A stretch of DNA of 64,000 bases from a virus, in IMG/VR virus record IMGVR_UViG_3300037606_000123, positions 59,032 to 123,031 of that record; one strand, given 5' to 3'. The notes under the pieces are model-generated. The model was given only the letters and a program-made list of their open reading frames with translations, was not told the origin of the DNA and searched no databases. This document shows positions 49,437 to 58,265 of this stretch, one piece after another. Numbering within the stretch: position 1 is the stretch's first letter; each line of letters opens with the position of its first letter. The translations under genes were made by a program, and so were the position numbers.

Positions 49437-49597
49437 TATAATAATGTCATTGCACAAAGTGTGAAGGACGTGGCGTGATTAGGCCGTACAAGTTTACAAC
49501 AAATTTTACAATTTAAATATATGTAAATTAATCCTCTTTACTTATGGAGTAAAGTTAAAATCCCCAAATATGTTAAACATATTTGGGGTTTTTTTAT
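49437..49597 (+). ncRNA. Candidate structured RNA upstream of DNA polymerase
   Basis: After a TTTAATATATAATAATG block comes a GC-rich island (49463-49491: GAAGGACGTGGCGTGATTAG and on) that stands out in this AT-rich genome. A CTTTACTTATGGAGTAAAG hairpin (about 49535-49553) follows, then a very strong terminator. Only a 6-codon frame (MSLHKV) is present, so it is not a protein gene. It could be a stable small RNA or a regulator of the polymerase gene. No RNA family is recognised. Confidence 0.45.
49560..49597 (+). terminator. Strong intrinsic terminator
   Basis: ATCCCCAAATATGTT / AACATATTTGGGGT stem followed by 7 Ts, ending the candidate RNA. TATAAATA octamers (49597-49604 and 49603-49610) begin at its T-run. 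Confidence 0.9.
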
Positions 49598-49630
49598 ATA
49601 AATATAAATAAAAGGCATTAAAGGAATAAT

Positions 49631-51115
49631 ATGATAGTAAATTACGAATATTTAAATGGTAAATTAGTTTTATCGTATATAGATAAAAAGGGTAATATAA
49701 AATTTAAAAATTATAATTGGCAAAGTCCTTTACAATGGAACATGTGTTCAGATAATGATATTTCTAAATCTGATAAATTTTGTTCATGGGATAATAAAGC
49801 TGTTAAATTAGAAAGTTGTCGCTATCCAAATAGATATACTATTTATGAATTTTTAAATAAATTAGATCAAGCAGAAAAAGATGAAATCTTTGCATATAAT
49901 GAACCCAAAATTTTCTTCTGTGATATTGAGACTGAAATTACAGAAGGTTTCCCAGAAGCTCACTTAGCAGACAATAAAGTCACTTCTTTATGTTTTATAC
50001 ATGAAAATAAAGTTTTATTAACGGGTATTAAATATATATCACCGGATGAAATAATTCAGATGGAAAAAGATATGAATAAATATTTTGAAAAGTTTGAAAC
50101 TAAATATACAATTGAATGGTATTATTGTGAAACAGAATATGAAATGTTATCTTTCTTTTTTAATGATTTAATTAATAAAATGCCAGTATTAACAGGATGG
50201 AATTTTGTTGATTTTGACTGGGTTTATTTAGTTACTCGTGCAAGAAAATTAGGAATAAATCCAGATGTTGCATCACCAACCGGTAAATTAATTAAACCAT
50301 GGAAAAAAAATGCAGGACCTAATTTTAAACCGTCATTTGAAGAATTACCTAAACATAGATTAATATTAGATTATATGGCAATTTTTGATAAATGGGACAC
50401 ATCTATAAAAATTAAAGAATCAAACGCTTTAAATTTTATATCTGAAAATGTATTAGGTGTAAAAAAATTAGAATATGCTGGGAATTTAAAAGATTTATAT
50501 ACAAATGATTATTATAAATTTCTATTATATAACTGTATTGATACAGCTTTAGTACAATTAATACATTTTCAACAACGTATATTTGATATTATGTTATCAA
50601 TATCAAATTTAGCAAGAATACCAATTGAAGATTCAGTATCAGCTATTCGTGTGACGGAAGGTGTATTTTTTGAAAAATATTATAATAACGGTATCGTTAT
50701 GGTAAAACAAAAAAATGCTATTTTTACATCTAGTGATGAAGAAAATGATATTGATGAATTGTCTGGTGGTTATGTAAAATTTCCCTCTGTTGGATTAATG
50801 CTATGGATCAGTGTATTCGATTTTGCATCACTATATCCAACAATTATGAGACAATTTAATATTGCACCAGAAGCATTTAGAGGTATTAAATTTAATGATA
50901 CAGAAGCATTATTAAATGGTGTTAAATATACTATAGAAGAAAATGATATTGTTTTATTAAATGGCGCAGTATTTAAAAATGATGAATCAGAAACAAAAAA
51001 AATTTTAACAAATATATTTAAAGATAGAAAAATTAATAAAAATTTGGGTTTTGATTATAAAAAACAAGAACAATTAATTAAAAAATATTTATTAAATAGA
51101 AAACAATTAGCTTAA
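49631..51115 (+). CDS. Family B DNA polymerase, N-terminal half (split gp43)
   Basis: This is the N-terminal and exonuclease part of T4 gp43. Exo I is FFCDIETEITEG (residues 96-107), and Exo II/III regions include GWNFVDFDWVY and YNCIDTALV. The palm motif A is DFASLYPTIMRQFNI near 397-411. The gene stops at ...LLNRKQLA, exactly where T4 has NRKILINSLYG (motif B), so motif B, motif C (DTDS) and the thumb are missing. T4 gp43 is about 900 residues; here only 494. Split gp43 (gp43A/B) is known from other T4-like phages, and the other half is not in this window. A rare AAAGGA ribosome-binding site precedes the ATG. A clean terminator follows, which argues against a simple sequencing error. Confidence 0.88.
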   Translation: MIVNYEYLNGKLVLSYIDKKGNIKFKNYNWQSPLQWNMCSDNDISKSDKFCSWDNKAVKLESCRYPNRYTIYEFLNKLDQAEKDEIFAYNEPKIFFCDIETEITEGFPEAHLADNKVTSLCFIHENKVLLTGIKYISPDEIIQMEKDMNKYFEKFETKYTIEWYYCETEYEMLSFFFNDLINKMPVLTGWNFVDFDWVYLVTRARKLGINPDVASPTGKLIKPWKKNAGPNFKPSFEELPKHRLILDYMAIFDKWDTSIKIKESNALNFISENVLGVKKLEYAGNLKDLYTNDYYKFLLYNCIDTALVQLIHFQQRIFDIMLSISNLARIPIEDSVSAIRVTEGVFFEKYYNNGIVMVKQKNAIFTSSDEENDIDELSGGYVKFPSVGLMLWISVFDFASLYPTIMRQFNIAPEAFRGIKFNDTEALLNGVKYTIEENDIVLLNGAVFKNDESETKKILTNIFKDRKINKNLGFDYKKQEQLIKKYLLNRKQLA

Positions 51116-51118
51116 ATA

Positions 51119-51148
51119 AAAAAAGACACTCTAAGAGTGTCTTTTCTA
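51119..51148. terminator. Bidirectional terminator between polymerase and capsid genes
   Basis: AAAAAAGACACTC / GAGTGTCTTTT stem serving convergent genes. Confidence 0.85.
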
Positions 51149-51166
51149 TTTGAATTATTTAAGCTA

Positions 51167-52918
51167 TTAGAATAAAATACCAGAAGCATCTTCAACTTTG
51201 ATAGCCATGTATTGTTTCTCGGGAAAAAACCCAAATTCAGATACAGCATAACGAGAGTACATGTACAATCTTGGTGCCATAGTTTTTTCTGATGTAATTT
51301 CAACAGATTCAGCTAACATGTAAGCTAAGAATTTAATTCCTGGCTCTTCTTTAGTTCCAACACGACCCATATAGATTGTTAAATCTGCTGGAGACATAAA
51401 AGGATCAACATATAATTTGATACCATCAATAACACCTGCTGGTTGTAATTGTCCTGGGATTGCCATTTTAGCATCGAAAGGATTAATTGTATAACTTTGG
51501 ATTCCTTTTAATGTACCTGCTAATGTACCAGATGTTACTACATAATCAATTCCACCGATACGACCATCTGTTGCTACGAAGTAAGATGCTTGAACAACTT
51601 TTGACCATAATTTACGTGCCATTGAAGCATTGTGTTCACCACCTAATGCACCAGCTGTTGCAGTAACTGACATATCATAAATACGACCGTCTGTAATACC
51701 ACCAACTGTTAATCCAGTTTGCATTGCTGCTGGAGCTGCTGGAGCTTGTAATCTATTTTTCAAACCCATTTCTTTAATTTTTTCAACAATTTCTACAGAA
51801 ATTTTAGTTGAAATTTGATTAATTAATTGAGCTTTAGTTTTTTCTACAACATCAACGCCGTACATTCTTTTCCAATCACCTATTTCAGATAATCTTAATG
51901 CTGCTGATACGTGAGCAACACCGATTTCTACTGATTTAGTAAATGAGTTTGGTCCTAATTTACCAGCTTCAGCTGTGTCCCATTCACCTCTAGTTAAAGT
52001 TCCTGGTTTACCACCTGTTGTGAAATCATCAATGAAATCTTCACCTGCTGAAATTAATAATACTGTATCAACTGGAACAGCTGTAAAATCAGTAGCTGAT
52101 GTTAATGTCTCATCAATTTGTGATGCTGTTAAATGTGCTAAAATACTTAAAGCTGCTGGAAATGTGTTTAATGCTGGTGAAAAAGACCAAGCACCTGACG
52201 ACGCAGAATTTTGTTGAATATAAGCACGGAACATTGGCATACCATCAAGACGTGAAAATCCTTTGAATTGTACCCATCCTTCTTTAGATGCTGTTGGAGC
52301 AACTGTTGAATCATAAGCAGCTACTGCTGTTACGACACCTGATGGTGCTGTAAATCCAGATAAGTGAAAATATAAAGATTTAGAAAGTCTACCTCTTAAT
52401 TCAGTTGTACCAGTTGCAGCCATTTCAGCACGTAAAAACGTTTTTAATGACGTAAAGTCTGCTTCATCTGTTGGACGAAATTTAAATGATGAACTTCTTT
52501 CATCATTATCAAATCCGTTAGTATCATCATAATTCCATTCGAAATATAATAAATCAACACGATTTGAATTTACGTTAATTGTTGGTACTAACTCTAAACC
52601 TGGAGTGTTAGCTGCGATTTTTAAAGATGCTGGTAACAATGTTTGACCTAAATCTCCTGAACCTGCTCCACCTGGTAAACCTGGTACTTGTGATAAAGTT
52701 GGAAAACTAACAGCACCCATTCCTGCAGAATTTGCTGGATTTGCGTAAGCTACATTTTCATTTACCATACCGCTTGTTATTGCGCTTGAATGCATTTCTG
52801 CATACTCGCATAATTCGTTAATACGAGCTATATCAGTTACTCCTAATTTCTCCACGATTGGTTTCCATTTAGTAATTGCTTTTGTCATATCAACTGTTAA
52901 TTGTGAATTACGTTGCAT
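51167..52918 (-). CDS. Major capsid protein (gp23-like)
   Basis: It forms the hexamers of the head. The N-terminal AITKWKPIVEKLGV resembles T4 gp23 LLNKWKPLLEGEGL. A propeptide site is likely near SGMVNE|NVAYANP (about residue 54), as T4 gp23 is trimmed by gp21. The long Gly/Ala/Thr-rich body includes AAALRLSEIGDWKRMYGV-like and NQISTKISVEIVEKIKEMGLKN-like segments typical of gp23 and a C-terminal KYMAIKVEDASGILF-type strand. At 583 residues it is slightly longer than T4 gp23 (521). Its codons are visibly richer in G+C than those of its neighbours, as expected for a very highly expressed gene. Regulatory elements lie at 52945 and 53105. Confidence 0.9.
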   Translation of the reverse strand: MQRNSQLTVDMTKAITKWKPIVEKLGVTDIARINELCEYAEMHSSAITSGMVNENVAYANPANSAGMGAVSFPTLSQVPGLPGGAGSGDLGQTLLPASLKIAANTPGLELVPTINVNSNRVDLLYFEWNYDDTNGFDNDERSSSFKFRPTDEADFTSLKTFLRAEMAATGTTELRGRLSKSLYFHLSGFTAPSGVVTAVAAYDSTVAPTASKEGWVQFKGFSRLDGMPMFRAYIQQNSASSGAWSFSPALNTFPAALSILAHLTASQIDETLTSATDFTAVPVDTVLLISAGEDFIDDFTTGGKPGTLTRGEWDTAEAGKLGPNSFTKSVEIGVAHVSAALRLSEIGDWKRMYGVDVVEKTKAQLINQISTKISVEIVEKIKEMGLKNRLQAPAAPAAMQTGLTVGGITDGRIYDMSVTATAGALGGEHNASMARKLWSKVVQASYFVATDGRIGGIDYVVTSGTLAGTLKGIQSYTINPFDAKMAIPGQLQPAGVIDGIKLYVDPFMSPADLTIYMGRVGTKEEPGIKFLAYMLAESVEITSEKTMAPRLYMYSRYAVSEFGFFPEKQYMAIKVEDASGILF

Positions 52919-52944
52919 AATATTTTGTTTTTATTTTTATTTTT

Positions 52945-52952
52945 TATTTATA
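52945..52952 (-). promoter_or_regulatory. T4-late-like promoter for the major capsid gene
   Basis: TATAAATA on the minus strand, 26 bases before the capsid ATG, the position expected for a late promoter used by a gp55-type sigma factor. Confidence 0.55.
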
Positions 52953-53104
52953 TATTAACTTAAAATTGCGTCTTTTTGCTAAAAAATATTGTTTTCTTTT
53001 TTGGCGTGCGTTTTAAATTTTGTTAGTTGAATAGATTCTGTTTTTTCTAATTCCTAAGTAATATTATATATTTATTAATTTATGTCACTTTTTGCTAATT
53101 ATGC

Positions 53105-53196
53105 ATTTATAATAGAAAAAAAGTAATAATTATAGATTTATAATAGAAAAAAATAGTTTTTTTTATAATATCATTTATTATAATAGAAAAAAATAG
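53105..53196. repeat. Three direct repeats upstream of the capsid gene
   Basis: Three copies of (A/T)TTATAATAGAAAAAAA(T)AG at 53105-53125, 53136-53156 and 53176-53196, with spacings of 31 and 40 bases. They lie between the protease-gene terminator and the capsid promoter. They are not coding and could be protein-binding sites. Confidence 0.6.
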
Positions 53197-53204
53197 CATA
53201 AATA

Positions 53205-53235
53205 AAAAAGAGAACCAATTATGGTTCTCTTTTTA
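53205..53235 (-). terminator. Terminator after the protease/scaffold gene
   Basis: AAAAAGAGAACCA / TGGTTCTCTTTTT stem with flanking A and T runs, just 3' of the minus-strand gene. Confidence 0.8.
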
Positions 53236-53260
53236 TTATATTTAATTAATTAAAATTTAA

Positions 53261-55726
53261 TTATTTTGTATTTAAATTATTAAAGTTTGTTAAAAAAGCA
53301 TTAATATATTCATCACTTAATACTGTTGAATCTTCACTATTAAAAGATTCTTTTATCATTGTAGCATTTGAACCTGTAACAGATTTTGCAAACGGTCTAG
53401 TTGCCCAGAAGTTTTTCATATCTGCAGATGTTGATAAAGAAAAATACTTAGATTCTGTAATTACAGAAACTTTTTGATTTTGATCTAAACTATTCCATGC
53501 TTCTTTAATATTTTCTGGTACATTAGATATTAATTTATCTTCATAACTAACTTTTGTATCATTTAATGTTTTACCAATGATATTTAATACATCAGATGTA
53601 TTATAATATTCACTTTCATCTAAAGCTACAACAACTGCATCTTGTTTATCTTTACTAAAAGATTTAAAATCTGCTATTTGTTGTTCTGATAAAAACGACA
53701 TAAAATGTGGTTGTTGATTAGCTAATATTTTTTGTCGTTTAATTTCTGCTAAAACATCATTAACTGTTTCAGTTAAATTTTCTTCAACATTCATAACTTC
53801 ATATTTATCATGTTCTAATTCAACAGTTTCATCTGTACCTGATTTTTGAATAATAACTTTATTATCTGGTGTAATTTCAATAATAATTCCAGTATCATCT
53901 GAATCTAATATTTTTACTAATGATGATAATAATGATGTTTCCATTGATGTATCAATTGTTCCATCTAATGTAACTGGTGATTCTGCTTCAATTGTATCAT
54001 CAGATAAATTAATATCAGTTAATGCTGTTGTATCAATTACATTATCATTAGGAACAGGAATAGGAATTATGTTTTCCATATCTACAGTATCTACAACTGT
54101 AGATAATTCGTCTGTATCTAATAATTCTTCAGTTTGATCCATTTCTTCTTCTTCAGTAGCATCCATTATTTCTTCTTCAGTAGCATCCATTATTTCTTCT
54201 TCAGTAGCATCCATTATTTCTTCTTCAGTTTCTTCATCATTCATAATTTCTTCTGTAACATTATTAATAATATCTTTTTCTTCGATAACACCTAAATATT
54301 CTTCAATATCAGATAAATTATGAATAGTTTCAATATCAGTATTAACATTTTCTAAAATTGGTGTATTAACTTTTAAAGTATTAACTAAATTTTTACTATA
54401 ACCAACAACTCCATCAAGTTTTTCTGAAATATAATCTAAAAAGACTTGGTCTTTATATGATTCATTAGCAACATATTCTATAAATTTTTGAGCTATTTCA
54501 GTTTCTTTTGCTGTACTTTCTGCAAATTTTTGAGCTATTTCAGTTTCTTTTGCTGTATTATCTAAAAAATCCTGTGTAACTTTTATTTCAGACTCTACGT
54601 CCTTAGCAAATTGTTCTGCAAACATTTGTGTAATTTCAGTTTCTTTTGCAACATATTGTAAAAAATCTGAATTGTTAGATAAATCTTCATTCATTTTAAA
54701 CACATTAGTGCTTAAATCTTCTGTCATTAAAATATTAGCTTTTGCGTGTTCTGCAACATATTCAATCATTTTTTCATCAATAGATAATCTTGATTCTATT
54801 TCAATTGATTGTTCGTTTAATTTTTTAAATACAGATGCTAAGTGATTAGAATATAATACAGATTCATTTAATTCTGTAACTAATGTTGTATTAGCTGTTT
54901 TTAAATTTTTATTTTCTTTAACTAAATAGTTTATTTTAGTTTTAAAAGTTTCTAAATATAATTTAACAGCTACTAATTCGTCATTAACTAAATCATACTT
55001 TTCAGATATAGCTAAAATATCAGTTGGATTAAATTTTCCTGTTTTAATTTTTTCTGTTAATTGATATTCCAATTTAGCCATTTCTGTAGCTAAAAGTTTT
55101 TTCATATATTTTAAATCCATTTCTGTTTTGTTGTCGTTTTTATTATCAATGTGTAAATTATTTACATCACCGTCTTTCATTTCATAAATTCTATAATGAG
55201 TATCTTCATTGGTTTTTAATCCAAAACTTTCATTAACACTTACATTCGATGTAGCAAATCCAGGATCTAAAACAATATCGTATGTAAATAACTCTTTTAA
55301 CATAACCCCACCATTTGCATCAGTTACACCAGCAGCACGAGAAGAAACAAATAATGGATAACCATCATTTATTATAGCTTTCGCTTCTTTACCCCAATGT
55401 GTTGATAACAACGCAATAGTTCCATCAATTCTATTTGATTCTTCATTATGAACTAAAGACTCAATAGCATGTGATGCGTTTTTACCAGCAATATCAAATA
55501 CATCTGGATGATCAAATTCACCGTAAATAACGCCAAGCATTTTTTTCTTTTCTAATAAATTATTCATTATAGGAAGGAAATTTGCTGCATTATAAAAACG
55601 TTTATTGCGATTTTCTATATCAAATTCAGTAAAGTTACCACTTAATAAAATTTTAGATGAGTTGTTTACTGATTCATTAAGTTTTAATGATTCAATTTGT
55701 TTCTCAACAATTAATACATTTTTCAT
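53261..55726 (-). CDS. Prohead protease fused to scaffold (gp21-gp22-like)
   Basis: The N-terminal 180 residues form a gp21-type serine protease: GEFDHPD with His73, a second His in ASHAIES and the nucleophile in FVSSRAAG (Ser128/129). This protease would process capsid, scaffold and internal proteins after (L/I)xE. Residues 200-821 are helical, coiled-coil and highly acidic, as in a scaffold core (T4 gp22/gp68). They contain AKETEIAQKF repeats near 385-420 and four E-E-E-I-M-D-A-T repeats near 500-530. In T4 protease and scaffold are separate genes; here they are one 821-residue protein. A TATAAATA (55759-55766, minus strand) lies 33 bases upstream. Confidence 0.85.
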   Translation of the reverse strand: MKNVLIVEKQIESLKLNESVNNSSKILLSGNFTEFDIENRNKRFYNAANFLPIMNNLLEKKKMLGVIYGEFDHPDVFDIAGKNASHAIESLVHNEESNRIDGTIALLSTHWGKEAKAIINDGYPLFVSSRAAGVTDANGGVMLKELFTYDIVLDPGFATSNVSVNESFGLKTNEDTHYRIYEMKDGDVNNLHIDNKNDNKTEMDLKYMKKLLATEMAKLEYQLTEKIKTGKFNPTDILAISEKYDLVNDELVAVKLYLETFKTKINYLVKENKNLKTANTTLVTELNESVLYSNHLASVFKKLNEQSIEIESRLSIDEKMIEYVAEHAKANILMTEDLSTNVFKMNEDLSNNSDFLQYVAKETEITQMFAEQFAKDVESEIKVTQDFLDNTAKETEIAQKFAESTAKETEIAQKFIEYVANESYKDQVFLDYISEKLDGVVGYSKNLVNTLKVNTPILENVNTDIETIHNLSDIEEYLGVIEEKDIINNVTEEIMNDEETEEEIMDATEEEIMDATEEEIMDATEEEEMDQTEELLDTDELSTVVDTVDMENIIPIPVPNDNVIDTTALTDINLSDDTIEAESPVTLDGTIDTSMETSLLSSLVKILDSDDTGIIIEITPDNKVIIQKSGTDETVELEHDKYEVMNVEENLTETVNDVLAEIKRQKILANQQPHFMSFLSEQQIADFKSFSKDKQDAVVVALDESEYYNTSDVLNIIGKTLNDTKVSYEDKLISNVPENIKEAWNSLDQNQKVSVITESKYFSLSTSADMKNFWATRPFAKSVTGSNATMIKESFNSEDSTVLSDEYINAFLTNFNNLNTK
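54139..54230 (-). repeat. 24-base tandem repeats in the scaffold region
   Basis: About four copies of a 24-base unit coding for ATEEEIMD; they extend an acidic, probably disordered segment of the scaffold. Confidence 0.85.
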
Positions 55727-55758
55727 ATTTTATTAAATATTTTTTTTTATTATATATT

Positions 55759-55766
55759 TATTTATA
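55759..55766 (-). promoter_or_regulatory. T4-late-like promoter for the protease/scaffold gene
   Basis: TATAAATA on the minus strand, 33 bases upstream of the ATG, between the portal and protease genes. Confidence 0.5.
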
Positions 55767-55784
55767 TATATTCTTTTTTGCCAA

Positions 55785-57515
55785 TTACTCTGGATTATCT
55801 TCTACCGGTGTTTCATCAATTGCTTCTTCACCACCACCATCGTCAATTACTTCTTCTTCACCACCACCATCATCAGATAATTCTTCACCACCACCAAAAT
55901 CTGTAGGATCACTATCATCACCACCAAGATCATCACCACCACCTCCGTCGCCACTTGTAGAACCTCCATCTTTATCTTCAGCCCAGTATTTATCATTTTC
56001 TGCTAAAAATTCATCATCAAATTCCATTATATGTTTAGCTATCATTTTCCAGTGTAATAAAGGTCTTTCAGTTTCACCACTACCTACAGTTAAATTGTTT
56101 TTAAGGTCCGCTGCAATAGAAGACATAGCTTGCATATTTGATAATGCTTTAGCTTTTATTAATTCCGAATGTCCATAATATTTTAAATCTAAATCATTAT
56201 ATAATCTGTTATCATTTTCCAATTCAGGAAATTCTAATAACAATTGTATAATAATTGGTTTTAATAATACATCTTTAAATAATGCACGTAGTCTTTCTAT
56301 ATATTGTTGAAAATTATAATCATCATGTGTTAAATCTGAACCAACACTATAAATATTTCCACCACCAATTGAATTATCTAATCTTGATAAAGGAAATTTA
56401 CTTGTTCTTTTTAACGCATTATTAAACCAAATTAACATTGAATTTTCATTTAAATCATGACCACCTGGTTCAACTATATTCATTTCTGGTTTATTATCAC
56501 CAGGATTAGGAAACCAATATTCTTTTGAATATGGTAAATCTTTAGAACCATCAATATAAATTAAACCAGTTGTATCGTCAAATGCTACATTATCTTTATA
56601 ATCTGCAATTAACATAGCAATTTCTTGTTCTGCCATAATTGGAGATAATCCATTTGTTGGTATAATGAATTCTTTATGCATTGTAGCATTAATTAAATTA
56701 AATAACAATCTTGCTCTTTCAATTGATTTTAATTCGTTATATGGTCTAATTAACGGTTCAACATATGATGTTTCCATATAACTAGATGATCCTGAATATG
56801 AAACATAAATAACTTCTGCATCTAATAAGATTCTTCTATTTTGTTCATCATATGGATGTTGTACCCAAATTTTTAAACCTGATTGTTCATCTACTATAGG
56901 TATAATAGATATAGGATCTAATTTTTGAAACCCTATTATATTTTTTCCTTTTTTATCATAAATAATTTCTCGAGTTATATATCCTTCAACTAACCAATCT
57001 CTAGCCATATCCCAAGCCATAGTACCTTCTGTAAATCCACTATAAGCATAAATATTTTCAAAAACATTTTTAGCTTTATTACGAATAACTTCCGAATACG
57101 TATTAGGTAAATCTACTAATTCACACCATTTTTTATCTTTACCATAAACAATAATTTCATTTGTCATTTTAGAAACATAATCACGTATTTCAACTTTTGT
57201 AGCATACTCTTTAAGTATCATTATTTTTGATAAATAGCCTTCTGATAATGCAGCTATTGATTGTTTTTCTTGCATTAATGCATGAGCTTTTCTTGAAAAC
57301 ATTGAATAGCTATATCCATTTGTATCTGTAATCATATTTAGATCTTCATTTGCATGAATACCTTTTGCATTTTGTACAGCATTCTCTAAATAATTTCTAC
57401 CAAACAATGATAGTTTTGCTAATCTATTATTAAAATAAGTACCATTATTACCAATATTATCTAACATTGATGAATTTATATTTTGACTTCTATATGGATT
57501 ATAACCGTTATTCAT
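55785..57515 (-). CDS. Portal protein (gp20-like)
   Basis: It forms the dodecameric portal through which DNA is packaged. Typical gp20 features are present: an N-terminal helical region, MAWDMARDWLVEGYITREIIYD (cut: residues 168-186), FQKLDPISIIPI, the ERARLLFNLINATMHKEF helix, SRLDNSIGGGNIYS and QYIERLRALFKDVLLKPI. The last 60 residues are Gly/Asp/Glu-rich and probably disordered. At 576 residues it is close to T4 gp20 (524). Residues 282-340 are duplicated inside the dUTPase-like gene at 47998. It is in the usual portal-protease-capsid order on the minus strand. Confidence 0.9.
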   Translation of the reverse strand: MNNGYNPYRSQNINSSMLDNIGNNGTYFNNRLAKLSLFGRNYLENAVQNAKGIHANEDLNMITDTNGYSYSMFSRKAHALMQEKQSIAALSEGYLSKIMILKEYATKVEIRDYVSKMTNEIIVYGKDKKWCELVDLPNTYSEVIRNKAKNVFENIYAYSGFTEGTMAWDMARDWLVEGYITREIIYDKKGKNIIGFQKLDPISIIPIVDEQSGLKIWVQHPYDEQNRRILLDAEVIYVSYSGSSSYMETSYVEPLIRPYNELKSIERARLLFNLINATMHKEFIIPTNGLSPIMAEQEIAMLIADYKDNVAFDDTTGLIYIDGSKDLPYSKEYWFPNPGDNKPEMNIVEPGGHDLNENSMLIWFNNALKRTSKFPLSRLDNSIGGGNIYSVGSDLTHDDYNFQQYIERLRALFKDVLLKPIIIQLLLEFPELENDNRLYNDLDLKYYGHSELIKAKALSNMQAMSSIAADLKNNLTVGSGETERPLLHWKMIAKHIMEFDDEFLAENDKYWAEDKDGGSTSGDGGGGDDLGGDDSDPTDFGGGEELSDDGGGEEEVIDDGGGEEAIDETPVEDNPE

Positions 57516-57518
57516 TTA

Positions 57519-58265
57519 TTAAAATTTTTTTTTTATTATATTTAACGACGTTTGTAAATTATCGTTTTTTTCACTTAATGTTAATTTTGTTTTATTTAAT
57601 TCTTGTTCAATTGTTTTAAAATCATTTAACAAATCAGCTATCATTTTTCTTTCTCTTTCATCTTGTTTAGATAATTTTTTTTGCCAAATTTCTAATAGTT
57701 TTGAATCATCTACACCTGTTAATTGTGCTGTTGACATAGATATAAATTCAGGTAATATTTTTGTAGAAATCAAATTAACATTATTAATTAATTTCATATC
57801 AAATTCTCTAATACACCATTCAAAACCAATATTCTTTAATAATTTATATATATTTGAAAAATTTATATTTTTAAAAGATGTTTCATTATTAATTTTAACG
57901 TTTTCATTTTCATTCATTATTGACAGATTAAAATTAATAATACTATTAAAAAAAATAGTTCTAATAGCTACAGGCATAAAATTAATAGATACAGCATATA
58001 ACATACGTGTTCCTTTAATATCAAACCAATCAATTACAAATAATGGATTAAATTTTTCCATTTTACTTGTTTTTCCTGACAAATCATAAAACATAAAATA
58101 AAACTTACCCTTTTCAATATTGGTTAAATTTGTTTGTACAATTTTATCTGAATTACTATCATTAATATTATCAGTAATAATTTTTGCATTTATCATATAC
58201 ATTTTATTACCAACATCTTTATATTGCTTTTTAATTTTGTCTATAAAATAATCTTTAATAATCAT
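57519..58265 (-). CDS. Hypothetical protein of the head-module operon
   Basis: The core KGKFYFMFYDLSGKTSKME...NPLFVIDWF...LYAVSINFMPVAIRTIFF (residues about 48-110) belongs to a type seen in many large phages with the layout GxxYxFxYDxK...P(L/V)xxxL...G(L)NxHYxPxxxR. The function is unknown to me. A coiled coil ends the protein (residues 205-248). The ATG at 58265 forms an ATGA overlap with the stop of the gp4-like gene, so it is chosen over a longer reading. It is placed between the portal and head-completion genes, which suggests a head or neck role. Confidence 0.6.
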   Translation of the reverse strand: MIIKDYFIDKIKKQYKDVGNKMYMINAKIITDNINDSNSDKIVQTNLTNIEKGKFYFMFYDLSGKTSKMEKFNPLFVIDWFDIKGTRMLYAVSINFMPVAIRTIFFNSIINFNLSIMNENENVKINNETSFKNINFSNIYKLLKNIGFEWCIREFDMKLINNVNLISTKILPEFISMSTAQLTGVDDSKLLEIWQKKLSKQDERERKMIADLLNDFKTIEQELNKTKLTLSEKNDNLQTSLNIIKKKF

